Shown here: one piece after another, positions 39,233-46,872 of the stretch
Numbering within the stretch: position 1 is the first letter of the stretch
Layout: each line of letters starts with the position of its first letter
NCBI RefSeq assembly: GCF_020686945.1
Contig: NZ_JAJEPR010000025.1
Location: 1-46,872, forward strand
Source of the DNA: Limivivens faecihominis
GTDB lineage: Bacteria > Bacillota > Clostridia > Lachnospirales > Lachnospiraceae
Length of the DNA stretch: 46,872 bases
Direction: 5' to 3'
Notes under the pieces: model-generated
What the model was told of the DNA's origin: nothing
What the model saw: the letters and a program-made list of their open reading frames with translations, nothing else
The model's database searches: none
Position numbers and translations under genes: made by a program

Positions 39233-39973
39233 ATGGAAAATAAGGTATTAGCCACCGTAGCAGGTGAAGAGATCACAGAAGCAGAATTCAACGCATTTTT
39301 ACAGAATGTGCCCAGAGAGCAGCAGGCTTATCTCTCCAACCCGGCCATGAGAAGCCATTATCTGGACCAGCTCATTGCCCTGCATCTTTTTGCAAAGGAC
39401 GGAGCCGATCAGAAGCTGGATGAGACTGAGGAGTTTAAGAACATGATTGCCAACGCGAAACGCGACATTCTGGCTCAGATGTCCATGGCAGAGGCTCTGA
39501 AAAATGTGACCGTTTCCGACGAGGAGATCCGCACCTTCTATGAGGAAAATAAAAATCAGTTTACCAAAGGCGGAAAGGTCCGCGCAAAACACATCCTCAC
39601 CGACAGCGAGGACAAATGCAAGGAGATCCTGGAAGAGATCGAGAACGGCACCAAAGCCTTCGAGGTAGCTGCTCAGGAATATTCCACCTGCCCCTCCGGC
39701 CAGAAGGGCGGAGACCTAGGAGAGTTTGGCAGAGGCCAAATGGTAAAAGAGTTTGAGGATGCAGCTTTCAACGGCGAGGTCGGCAAGGTCATCGGTCCGG
39801 TGAAGACCCAGTTCGGTTATCACCTCATCAAAGTGGAGAACCGTACAGAGGAAACCATTGCTTCCTTTGACGAGGCAAAAGAATCCATCCGCAGAAACCT
39901 TCTGAATATGAAGCAGAATACTGCTTATAATGAGAAGGTGAAAGCCCTGAGAGAAAAATACAACGTGAAATAA
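39233..39973 (+). CDS. Parvulin-type peptidyl-prolyl isomerase
   Basis: A 246-aa protein with a SurA/PrsA-like N-terminal helical region (1-110) and a rotamase domain at about 118-210 (VRAKHILTDSEDKCKEILEE, then CPSGQKGGDLGEFGRGQMV, and TQFGYHLIKVENR). It has no signal peptide or lipobox, so unlike PrsA it should act in the cytoplasm as a folding helper. AAAAGGAG precedes the ATG. A -10 box TATACT lies at 39196-39201 with a weak TGTTGT -35 box at 39173-39178. Confidence 0.9.
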   Translation: MENKVLATVAGEEITEAEFNAFLQNVPREQQAYLSNPAMRSHYLDQLIALHLFAKDGADQKLDETEEFKNMIANAKRDILAQMSMAEALKNVTVSDEEIRTFYEENKNQFTKGGKVRAKHILTDSEDKCKEILEEIENGTKAFEVAAQEYSTCPSGQKGGDLGEFGRGQMVKEFEDAAFNGEVGKVIGPVKTQFGYHLIKVENRTEETIASFDEAKESIRRNLLNMKQNTAYNEKVKALREKYNVK

Positions 39974-39984
39974 GAAATACATAT

Positions 39985-40021
39985 CTGTGGCGCAGTCTGG
40001 GCAAAACCTCCTGCGCCACAG
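39985..40021 (+). other. Intergenic stem-loop
   Basis: CTGTGGCGCAG pairs perfectly with CTGCGCCACAG across a 15-nt loop, without a T-tract. It may stabilise mRNA or weaken read-through between the isomerase and transglutaminase-like genes. Confidence 0.6.
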
Positions 40022-40040
40022 GTGTTAAAAGGAAAAAAGA

Positions 40041-41066
40041 ATGAAACAGGAATACTATTTTCAGCAGATGAACCGGGAAGAAAAGCAGGTTTACCGGGCT
40101 ATGTACGATGGCTTTACGGCGCTGTCGCCGGAATTCCCGGTCCTTCGGCTGGAGCGAAAAGAGCTGTCGGAGATTTTTTTCAGGCTCCGGTTGGACCATC
40201 CCGCGATTTTCTATGTGAGCAGTTTCACCTATCGCTTTTTCGACCAGGCAGACTACGTTCATCTGATTCCGGAATACCTTTTTGAGAAGAAAAAGATCAA
40301 AGAACATCAGAAAGCGCTGGAAGGGCGGATCACCCGGCTTCTCCGGCCCATGCAGGAACTGACGCCGGAGGAACAGGAAAAGAGCATCCATGATTTTATC
40401 CTGGAAAATGTGACCTATGACAAACTGCAGAAACAGTACTCCCATGAGATCATCGGGCCGCTCCAGCAGGGGATTGGCGTCTGCGAGGGCATTGCCAAGA
40501 CCGTGAAACTTTTCTGCGACCGGCTAGGGATCGACTGCCTGATTGCCGTCAGCGAGGCGGATCCGGAGCATGGAGTCCGCTACCGTCACGCCTGGAATCT
40601 GGTAAAAATCGGCGGTTCCTGGCTGCATCTTGACGCCACTTTTGACAATTCCCTGAAGCGATACGGGACAAAAAGGTACGATTATTATAATCTGGAAGAT
40701 CGTCAGCTTTTCCGGGACCATCAGCCGCTGATCGCTCTGGTGCCGGCCTGCACAAAAAGCGATGCCTTTTATTACCGGGTGAACCGCCTTTCCCTCACCA
40801 AGACCGAGGAGGTGGGCAAACGGCTGAAAGCAGTTCTGAGGAAAAAGCAGCCCTGTTTTGTGTTTCACTGGCGGGGAGGGGCGTTGAACCGCTCCATTCT
40901 GGAGGAAATCTTAAAGGAAGCGGAAGCAGCCGCAGCGGCCAAGGAAAAGCATGTGCGGCTTTCGGTGAATGTGCCTCAGGCTGTGATCCAGGTGAATTTC
41001 GTGGACCAGCCTGTCGGGGAGGAGATTCTGACGGAGGAAGCCAACGAAGGAGAAGAAGGAGGCTGA
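40041..41066 (+). CDS. Transglutaminase-like (papain-fold) domain protein
   Basis: A 341-aa protein with no signal peptide. The transglutaminase core covers residues about 115-225, with a complete triad: Cys148 in GIGVCEGIAKTVKLFCDRLG, His183 in YRHAWNLVKIGG, Asp198 in LHLDATFDNSL. Residues 1-110 are a helical region (YRAMYDGFTALSPEFPVLR). Bacterial members are often cysteine proteases or peptide-modifying enzymes. It ends 3 nt before the glycogen debranching gene, so it is co-translated with it. A direct link to glycogen is not known. Confidence 0.82.
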   Translation: MKQEYYFQQMNREEKQVYRAMYDGFTALSPEFPVLRLERKELSEIFFRLRLDHPAIFYVSSFTYRFFDQADYVHLIPEYLFEKKKIKEHQKALEGRITRLLRPMQELTPEEQEKSIHDFILENVTYDKLQKQYSHEIIGPLQQGIGVCEGIAKTVKLFCDRLGIDCLIAVSEADPEHGVRYRHAWNLVKIGGSWLHLDATFDNSLKRYGTKRYDYYNLEDRQLFRDHQPLIALVPACTKSDAFYYRVNRLSLTKTEEVGKRLKAVLRKKQPCFVFHWRGGALNRSILEEILKEAEAAAAAKEKHVRLSVNVPQAVIQVNFVDQPVGEEILTEEANEGEEGG

Positions 41067-41069
41067 AGG

Positions 41070-43166
41070 ATGGATGGAAAAAAGATGGTTGCAGCAGAGG
41101 AAAAACATCTCATACCGCTGGATAAAGTCAACGGTTATGAGGTAAGACCCGGTTTTTATGGAATCAACGGGGCAACGGCGCTCAGGGAGGGCGTGAACTT
41201 TACAGTTTCTTCCCTGGAAGCGGCGGGCGTGGAGCTTCTTTTGTACCACAGAGGGGAAAAAGAGCCCTATGCAGTGCTGCCTTTTCCGAAACACTACCGG
41301 ATCGGAAGCGTTTATTCCATGATTGTATTTGGCCTGGATATCTGCGATTTTGAGTATGCTTACCGGGTAGATGGCCCCTATGCGCCGGAAAATGGCCTGA
41401 TTTTTGATAAGACCAAACCGCTTCTGGATCCTTATGCGAGGGCGGTTACGGGTCAGAGCGTCTGGGGGGAACGGCCCAATCAGGATCATGAATACCGGGC
41501 CAGAGTGGTGGTCAATGATTTTGACTGGGGAGACCATGTGGATCCTGTCCGGCCGATTCAGGATCTGATCATTTATGAGCTCCATGTCCGGGGCTTTACC
41601 AGAGACGCTTCTTCTGGCGTGACGCATCCGGGAACCTTTGCGGGAATCCGGGAAAAAATTCCTTATCTGAAGGATCTTGGAATCACAGCCGTGGAGCTGA
41701 TGCCCATTTTTGAGTTTGACGAAACCATGGGAAGGCGGGAAGTCAATGGCAGGATGCTTCTGGATTACTGGGGCTATAATCCGGTGAGCTTTTTTGCACC
41801 AAACACCAGTTATACCGCGGAAAAAGAGTTTAACCGGGAGGGAGATGAGCTGAAAGCCCTGATCCGGGAACTGAATGCCAGCGGGATCGAGGTGATCCTG
41901 GATGTAGTGTTCAACCATACGGCGGAAGGAAATGAAAAAGGGCCGATCTTTTCTTTTAAAGGTTTTGATAACCGGGTTTATTATATGCTGACGCCGGGAG
42001 GCTGGTATTATAATTTCAGCGGCTGCGGCAATACGCTGAACTGCAATCATCCGGTGGTGCAGCAGCTGATCCTGGAATGCCTGCGTTACTGGACCATTGA
42101 ATACCATGTGGATGGATTCCGGTTTGATCTGGCAAGTATTCTGGGAAGGAATGAAGACGGTTCCCCCATGAATCAGCCGCCTCTTCTGAAAAATCTCGCG
42201 GAAGATCCCATTCTCCGGAATGTGAAACTCATTGCGGAGGCCTGGGATGCCGGCGGACTTTATCAGGTGGGCAGTTTTCCGGCGTTCACCCGCTGGGCGG
42301 AGTGGAATGGAAAATACCGGGATGACATGAGAAGTTTTCTGAAAGGAGATTACTGGTTTGCCCAGGCGGCGGCCAGCAGACTCACGGGTTCCCTGGATCT
42401 CTATACCGGTCAGTATAAAGGCTATGATTCTTCCATCAATTTCCTCACCTGCCATGACGGTTTTTCGCTCTGGGATCTTTATTCTTATAACGGGAAACAT
42501 AACGAGGCCAACGGCTGGAATAATTCTGATGGAAATGACGACAACCGGAGCTGGAACTGCGGAGTGGAAGGGGAAACGGAGGATCCGGATATCCGCGCCC
42601 TTCGTCTTCAGATGATGAAAAACGCCTGTGTGGCCCTGATGTGCAGCCGGGGAACGCCCATGTTTCTGGCAGGAGATGAATTCGGGGACACCCGTTTTGG
42701 AAATAATAATCCTTATTGTCAGGATAATGAGATTTCCTGGCTGGACTGGAAGCGGCTGGAAACCAACCAGGAACTTTACCGGTTTTTCCGGAAAATGATC
42801 TGGTTCCGGAGGGAACATCCGGCGATCCGGAGTGACCAGGAGCCTTCGGAAACTGGTTTCCCGGCGGTGAGCATTCATACGGACCGGGCCTGGGACTGTT
42901 CTATTGACCGGGAGACAAAGGCTCTTGCGGTCTGCTATGCGGGAAAGACGGATCAGGGAGAAGATCTGGTGTATATGGCATTGAATGTCTACTGGGAGGA
43001 GCAGAGTTTTGAGCTGCCAAAGCTCCCGAAAGATTACGAATGGAGATGTTTTGTGGATACGGCTCTGGATGGAATCGGAGAAGAAAATGGCGAAGCAGCC
43101 ATTACGGAGTACCGGCTTCATCCGAGATCTGCAGCGGTATTTGTAGGGGTTCGGCGAAACAGCTGA
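41070..43166 (+). CDS. glgX: Glycogen debranching enzyme (GH13, GlgX/isoamylase type)
   Basis: A 698-aa cytoplasmic alpha-1,6-glucosidase that removes branches from glycogen or limit dextrins. An N-terminal CBM48-like domain (about 15-120) is followed by the GH13 barrel. The catalytic residues are Asp353 in FRFDLAS, Glu390 in AEAWDAGG and Asp463 in TCHDGFSLWD. Motifs VVFNHTAEGNEKGP and YNGKHNEANG are typical of this group. AGGAGG precedes the ATG. Phosphorylase or synthase genes are not in the window. Confidence 0.93.
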   Translation: MDGKKMVAAEEKHLIPLDKVNGYEVRPGFYGINGATALREGVNFTVSSLEAAGVELLLYHRGEKEPYAVLPFPKHYRIGSVYSMIVFGLDICDFEYAYRVDGPYAPENGLIFDKTKPLLDPYARAVTGQSVWGERPNQDHEYRARVVVNDFDWGDHVDPVRPIQDLIIYELHVRGFTRDASSGVTHPGTFAGIREKIPYLKDLGITAVELMPIFEFDETMGRREVNGRMLLDYWGYNPVSFFAPNTSYTAEKEFNREGDELKALIRELNASGIEVILDVVFNHTAEGNEKGPIFSFKGFDNRVYYMLTPGGWYYNFSGCGNTLNCNHPVVQQLILECLRYWTIEYHVDGFRFDLASILGRNEDGSPMNQPPLLKNLAEDPILRNVKLIAEAWDAGGLYQVGSFPAFTRWAEWNGKYRDDMRSFLKGDYWFAQAAASRLTGSLDLYTGQYKGYDSSINFLTCHDGFSLWDLYSYNGKHNEANGWNNSDGNDDNRSWNCGVEGETEDPDIRALRLQMMKNACVALMCSRGTPMFLAGDEFGDTRFGNNNPYCQDNEISWLDWKRLETNQELYRFFRKMIWFRREHPAIRSDQEPSETGFPAVSIHTDRAWDCSIDRETKALAVCYAGKTDQGEDLVYMALNVYWEEQSFELPKLPKDYEWRCFVDTALDGIGEENGEAAITEYRLHPRSAAVFVGVRRNS

Positions 43167-43194
43167 TTTGATTTCCGTGAGCAGCGAACCGGGT

Positions 43195-43210
43195 ACCATG
43201 CCTGCATGGT
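43195..43210. other. Perfect hairpin ahead of the serine hydrolase gene
   Basis: ACCATGCCTGCATGGT forms a 7-bp stem with a 2-nt centre, in the 84-nt gap between glgX and the next gene. It lacks a T-tract, so read-through is likely. Confidence 0.5.
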
Positions 43211-43250
43211 TATTTGGCGCTGCAGCGGAATCTGGTTAGGAGGGATATTT

Positions 43251-45077
43251 ATGGCAAAAGAAGCAGCAACCATTGAACTGATCTGGGACCTGATGAGAGG
43301 AAGAACGGACGACATCAGCCGGGTGGAGTATTTTCCACAGAAACCGGCTTTTCCGGCGGATCTTCCCTATGAGCAGCCTTTTGAACGCACCTCGCCGGAA
43401 GCCGAAGGCCTTCCTTCTAGGCAGATTGAGGAGCTTCTTCGGGCTCTGAAGACGTCCAAAGAACTGCACATGCATACGGTGATGATCCTGAAAGGCGGTA
43501 AAGTCATTGGGGAGACGGCTTTTTATCCCTATCGACAGGAGCTCTGGCATGCCACTTACTCCATGTGCAAGAGTGTGACTTCCATGGCTATCGGGCTTCT
43601 GATCGCGGAAGGAAAACTTTCTCTGGATACAAAAATCGTGGATGTTTTCCGGAAAAATGTAAGCCTTTTTGGCTTTATCCGGCAGAAAGATCTCACCGTG
43701 CGCCATCTTCTGACGATGACCAGCGGCGTGTCCTTCAATGAGACCGGAGCCATCTCCGGAAACGACTGGGTGAAGGGCTATCTGGAAGCCTTCTGTCACC
43801 ACGAGCCGGGAACGTATTTTGAATACAACAGCATGAATACATACATGCTTTCCGCGATCATCACCGAAATCACAGGGGAGACCATGCTGGATTACTTAAA
43901 GCCGAGACTTTTTGCACCTCTGGGCATCACGAGGGTCTTCTGGGAGACCTGTCCCAAAGGAAAAAACAAGGGCGGCTGGGGACTCTTTCTATGTGTGGAG
44001 GATATGGCGAAGCTCGGCCAGCTCTATCTGGACGGCGGAAAATGGAAAGGGCAGCAGGTGATTCCTGAAGACTGGGTACGAGAGTCTGTGGATGCAAAGG
44101 TCGTGCCGCCGGCAGATACCGGTTTTCCGGGCTATGGCTATCAGATCTGGGCCTGTAAAAGAGCGGGCCAGTTCGCCTTCAACGGCATGCTGGGGCAGAA
44201 TGTGTTCGTTTATCCCGATGTGGACATGGTGGTAGTGACCACGGCGGGAAATGAGGTGCTTTTCAACAGCAATGCCCTGCAGGATGTGCTGGAGGAGCAT
44301 CTGCCTCCGGAGAGCGCTTATCTGTCGCCGCTTCTCGAGGACAAGCGGGCCTATCAGAGTCTGCTGGCTTATCAGTGGGAGCTTTCGCATCCGGCACCGG
44401 CAGCGCCGGCTCTCCGGTACGGGGGCTGGAAACGGGATAACCGGCGGAAAAAAGCTTCCGCAGGAAGACTTTCTCAGACGGACAGCTGGAAACGGGAAAA
44501 AAGATGGCTGGATCCCGGCGAGCTGAGCTGTAAACAGCGCGTTCTTGACGGCAGGCGCTATGTGATGATGACGCCGCAGGCAGGACTCTTTACCTTGATG
44601 GGACAGGTTTTCCACAATAATTATACCGATGGCATCCGGGAGCTGGGCTTCCATATGGAAAAGGAACGGTTTTACCTAGATGTGCGGGAAGGCGAGAAGA
44701 ATGTGGCTCTTCCGGTGGGCTTTGGAAAAGCGGAATATGCGAGCATCGATTTCCACGGCGAACCCTATCTCTGCGCGGTGGAAGGAAGATTTGCCTCCGA
44801 TGAGGATGGGAGAGAGGTGCTGGCGCTGACCATTTATTACCTGGAAGATGCGATCCGGAGGAGAATCAAGATTTTCTTTGAGGAAGAGAAGATCGAAGTC
44901 CACTTCAGCGAAGTGCCGGGGAAGAAGATTATATTGGATGGCTTGGCATCCATTACGTCGGTGTTGTCCGATGTAGCGGTGGTGAGGAAGATACGGGAGA
45001 AAGGGAATGTGGATTTGCTTACGGTGGCAATGGAAGGAACTATTGAGCCGGTGGTTTTCGCAAAGCGGATAATATAA
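43251..45077 (+). CDS. Serine hydrolase, beta-lactamase/esterase family, with C-terminal extension
   Basis: A 608-aa protein. Residues about 55-375 form a class C beta-lactamase/EstB-like domain with Ser104-x-x-Lys107 in YSMCKSVTSMAIG and Tyr192 in YFEYNSMNTYML. The remaining 220 or so residues are an extension not recognised, with a basic linker (RKKASAGRLSQ) and beta-rich repeats. No signal peptide is seen, so it is an intracellular esterase or peptidase rather than a resistance enzyme. ATG 43251 has TTAGGAGG 6 nt upstream. It follows glgX on the same strand. The substrate is unknown. Confidence 0.85.
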   Translation: MAKEAATIELIWDLMRGRTDDISRVEYFPQKPAFPADLPYEQPFERTSPEAEGLPSRQIEELLRALKTSKELHMHTVMILKGGKVIGETAFYPYRQELWHATYSMCKSVTSMAIGLLIAEGKLSLDTKIVDVFRKNVSLFGFIRQKDLTVRHLLTMTSGVSFNETGAISGNDWVKGYLEAFCHHEPGTYFEYNSMNTYMLSAIITEITGETMLDYLKPRLFAPLGITRVFWETCPKGKNKGGWGLFLCVEDMAKLGQLYLDGGKWKGQQVIPEDWVRESVDAKVVPPADTGFPGYGYQIWACKRAGQFAFNGMLGQNVFVYPDVDMVVVTTAGNEVLFNSNALQDVLEEHLPPESAYLSPLLEDKRAYQSLLAYQWELSHPAPAAPALRYGGWKRDNRRKKASAGRLSQTDSWKREKRWLDPGELSCKQRVLDGRRYVMMTPQAGLFTLMGQVFHNNYTDGIRELGFHMEKERFYLDVREGEKNVALPVGFGKAEYASIDFHGEPYLCAVEGRFASDEDGREVLALTIYYLEDAIRRRIKIFFEEEKIEVHFSEVPGKKIILDGLASITSVLSDVAVVRKIREKGNVDLLTVAMEGTIEPVVFAKRII

Positions 45078-45143
45078 GCTTTGACGAAAGCTGTGGGAAA
45101 TGCATGCGAGAGGTCGTCGTCTCCTCGCTGACCGCTTCCCAAG

Positions 45144-45245
45144 GCCCCGCTTTAGAAATATGCAAAGGGGCGGCTCGGAGTCGCGAGCCCGCCGCCCCTC
45201 TGCACTCCCCGCTGGGCCCGCTTAGAAAATAGGGTGCTTACGTCA
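45144..45245 (-). repeat. GC-rich palindromic intergenic repeat, copy B (inverted)
   Basis: Its minus strand reads GACGTAAGCACCCTATTTTC, then TAAGCGGGCCCAGCGGGG, then GGCGGGCTCGCGACTCCGAG, closely following copy A at 255-374. It lies head to head with copy C. Confidence 0.78.
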
Positions 45246-45263
45246 GACTACTATTGTGTGAAA

Positions 45264-45385
45264 TGACGTAAGCCCCCTATTTTCTAGCGTGTCCCAGAAG
45301 GGGGGAGCACGAGGAGGAAACCAGGACTGCAAGACTCCGCTGGTTTCCCCCTCGTATTATCATTTCCTACGCTTTCCCAAAGCGT
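45264..45385 (+). repeat. GC-rich palindromic intergenic repeat, copy C
   Basis: Starts TGACGTAAGCCCCCTATTTT and ends CTACGCTTTCCCAAAGCGT, as copy A. The inner hairpin differs in sequence (GAGGAGGAAACCAG ... CTGGTTTCCCCCTC) but keeps its pairing, so structure is conserved more than sequence. Copies B and C fill the 45078-45398 gap, which holds no gene. Confidence 0.8.
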
Positions 45386-45398
45386 AAATTATTTTGTT

Positions 45399-46580
45399 TT
45401 AGAAATCAACTTCTGTTCCATAATATGTGCAAGTCAGCAGCTTCTCCATATTAGCGGGATCAATTGCTCTCGGGTTAGATCCTGTGCAGGCATCTCCGAC
45501 AGCCAGCTCAGCGATCTTCGCAACCTTCTCCTTGAACTCCTCTTCATTGATACCGAAATCTTTCAGAGTCTTCGGAATATTCAGTTTTACATTGAAGGAG
45601 TCGATCTTTTCGCAGAGGCTGTTGATCAGAGCCTGCTGGGAAGTTCCCTCAAGCCCCATTCTGCGGGCGATCTCAGCGTAGCGGCCTGCAGCTACCGGAT
45701 CTTTTGCGTTATATTTGATTACATACGGCAGATAGATAGCGTTTGCACAACCGTGAGGAATATGTCCGGTGGAGAAAGCGGCTCCGGTCTTATGAGCCAT
45801 AGAATGTACGATACCCAGCAGAGCATTGGAGAATGCCATACCAGCCAGGCACTGTGCGTAGTGCATCTGCTCTCTTGCAACTTTGTTTCCGTTGTAGGAA
45901 GCCGGCAGATACTCGAGAACCATCTCGATGGCCTGCAGAGCCAGCGGATCGGTGTACGGACAGTTCAGGGTGGAAACATAAGCCTCGATGGCGTGGGTCA
46001 GAGCGTCCATGCCGGTGTAAGCAACCTGTTTTACCGGAAGCCCCATAACCAGATCCGGATCAACGATAGCTACATCCGGGGTGATGTTGAAGTCAGCCAG
46101 CGGATACTTGATACCAGTGCTGTAATCTGTGATAACGGAGAAGGCAGTTACTTCGGTAGCAGTACCGGAAGTAGAGGGGATAGCAGCGAATCTTGCTTTC
46201 TGTCTCAGCTCCGGGAAGCCGAAGGGAGTGATGAGATCCTCAAATTTGATTTCCGGATACTCATAGAAAGCCCACATAGCCTTTGCTGCATCGATGGGGG
46301 AACCGCCGCCCATTGCTACGATCCAGTCGGGCTGGAACTCCTGCATCACTTTTGCACCTCTCATGACAGTCTCAACAGAGGGATCCGGTTCTACGCCTTC
46401 GATAAGCTGCACTTCCATGCCGCCCTCTTTCAGGTAGTTTACTGCGCGGTCAAGAAAGCCTTGACGCTTCATGGAGCCGCCGCCTACAACCAGAACAGCC
46501 TTTTTACCTTTCAGGTTTTTCAGCTCTTCCAGACATCCTTTTCCATGGTAAATATCTCTCGGTAATGTAAATCTTGCCAT
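45399..46580 (-). CDS. Iron-containing alcohol dehydrogenase
   Basis: A 393-aa group III (Fe-ADH) enzyme reducing aldehydes to alcohols with NAD(P)H during fermentation. The nucleotide loop is VGGGSMKRQGF and GGGSPIDAAKAM. The metal site includes Asp and His in VDPD...GMDALTHAIEAY, and His residues in IVHSMAHKTGAAFSTGHIPH. The second ATG (46580) is used because AAGGAG is 9 nt before it and touches the first ATG (46589). It is single, with a Rex-type operator in the promoter. It resembles butanol or 1,3-propanediol dehydrogenases. Confidence 0.93.
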   Translation of the reverse strand: MARFTLPRDIYHGKGCLEELKNLKGKKAVLVVGGGSMKRQGFLDRAVNYLKEGGMEVQLIEGVEPDPSVETVMRGAKVMQEFQPDWIVAMGGGSPIDAAKAMWAFYEYPEIKFEDLITPFGFPELRQKARFAAIPSTSGTATEVTAFSVITDYSTGIKYPLADFNITPDVAIVDPDLVMGLPVKQVAYTGMDALTHAIEAYVSTLNCPYTDPLALQAIEMVLEYLPASYNGNKVAREQMHYAQCLAGMAFSNALLGIVHSMAHKTGAAFSTGHIPHGCANAIYLPYVIKYNAKDPVAAGRYAEIARRMGLEGTSQQALINSLCEKIDSFNVKLNIPKTLKDFGINEEEFKEKVAKIAELAVGDACTGSNPRAIDPANMEKLLTCTYYGTEVDF

Positions 46581-46702
46581 GTTTGTCATCTCCTTTTAAT
46601 TAAAAACATTTTGGTAAGCTTGAAACAATAAACTGCACAGCCGTACATATAAAAATATTTTTTTCGGCTGCATTTTCGAGGTTCTTACCTCTCGATGCCC
46701 TT

Positions 46703-46731
46703 ATTATAACTCTGTTAAATAATTAACGCAA
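46703..46731 (-). promoter_or_regulatory. Promoter of the alcohol dehydrogenase gene
   Basis: Minus strand TTGCGT (46726-46731) and TATAAT (46703-46708) with 17-nt spacing. The long leader carries two hairpins: CGAGAGGTAAGAACCTCG, and GCAGCCG pairing with CGGCTGTGC. Confidence 0.75.
46714..46727. promoter_or_regulatory. Rex-type operator GTTAA-N4-TTAAC
   Basis: GTTAAATAATTAAC is an inverted repeat that matches the core of the clostridial Rex site TTGTTAANNNNTTAACAA. It lies within the promoter spacer, so the NADH sensor Rex bound here would block transcription. The rex gene itself is not in the window. Confidence 0.65.
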
Positions 46732-46811
46732 GTGTTTTTTGTCTTTTTTTTAACAAAATTTTTGAGATGAAGCTTGATCATGCGAGCACGAAGAATTTTT
46801 TAACAAATGTA

Positions 46812-46852
46812 GCAAGAATTCTCCCACCTCTTCAGGTGGTGAGATGAATTGC
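46812..46852. repeat. Terminal hairpin near window end
   Basis: GCAAGAATTCTCCCACCT pairs imperfectly with AGGTGGTGAGATGAATTGC. Stem-loops with a TTCAGGTGG-like apex occur at the ends of IS200/IS605 elements, but no transposase is seen before the window ends. The rest of 46590-46872 is the alcohol dehydrogenase leader and AT-rich DNA. Confidence 0.35.
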
Positions 46853-46872
46853 ACATCTGAGCATATCTGCTC

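Noticed and set aside
40911..43199. 762-codon open frame opposite glgX
   Set aside because: Despite its length it has no recognisable domain, while glgX on the other strand has all catalytic motifs; codon structure of glgX explains the open frame.
43251..45077. Beta-lactam resistance enzyme
   Set aside because: The SxxK and Tyr motifs are present, but there is no signal peptide and a large extra domain; an intracellular esterase/peptidase role is more likely.

Overview
The window is chromosomal DNA of an anaerobic, spore-forming Firmicute, most likely a gut Lachnospiraceae (Clostridium cluster XIVa). The reasons are SpoVT and a GerA-type germinant receptor operon, a flavodiiron/rubredoxin oxygen-scavenging protein, several gut-type glycosidases (GH31, GH36, GH13), strong AGGAGG ribosome sites and moderate GC. 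The genus cannot be fixed from the sequence alone. About 35 intact genes were found. No rRNA, tRNA, CRISPR array, intact prophage or complete insertion sequence was seen.

Layout. 1-472: structured intergenic DNA (hairpins plus a GC-rich palindromic repeat) ahead of spoVT, which has a very good sigma-G promoter. 1.2-5.6 kb: a TIM-barrel epimerase, a PPOX-fold protein, a cell-wall-binding L,D-transpeptidase, thymidine kinase and a divergent LCP-like protein. 5.6-7.5 kb: ispE plus a GntR/FCD regulator. 7.5-13.7 kb: gerA-gerB-short gerC followed by a 972-aa secreted protein of unknown function. 13.7-17.1 kb: a four-domain flavodiiron protein and a divergent MATE transporter. 17.1-20.7 kb: AraC regulator facing a GH31 glycosidase. 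20.9-27 kb: ThrH phosphatase, RelA/SpoT-type synthetase, HelD-like helicase, XRE regulator and a rhodanese-TtcA fusion. 27-34 kb: Ogg glycosylase, GH36 alpha-galactosidase, zinc-ribbon membrane protein, RecQ, YbaK and an AT-rich ParB-like orphan. 34-38.4 kb: a PadR regulator divergent from an OFA-family transporter and an iron-sulfur flavoenzyme, with a PadR-type operator on the transporter promoter. 39-45 kb: parvulin, transglutaminase-like protein, glycogen debranching enzyme and a serine hydrolase. 45.4-46.6 kb: an iron alcohol dehydrogenase with a Rex-type operator in its promoter.

Two features stand out beyond the ordinary genes. First, the intergenic spaces carry several families of long palindromic repeats: a GC-rich unit present three times (one inverted pair), a 187-nt near-perfect hairpin, a three-hairpin array, and a terminator-like repeat present twice with a third weak relative. 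Second, gene 'scars' are common: an L,D-transpeptidase 3' tail, an ABC-ATPase/histidine-kinase chimera, an EAL-domain tail, a nitrilase/ABC-exporter chimera and one unidentified remnant. The best candidate for a little-described functional unit is the PadR / OFA transporter / OYE-type flavoenzyme module, which looks like a regulated uptake-and-reduction system for an unknown small molecule.
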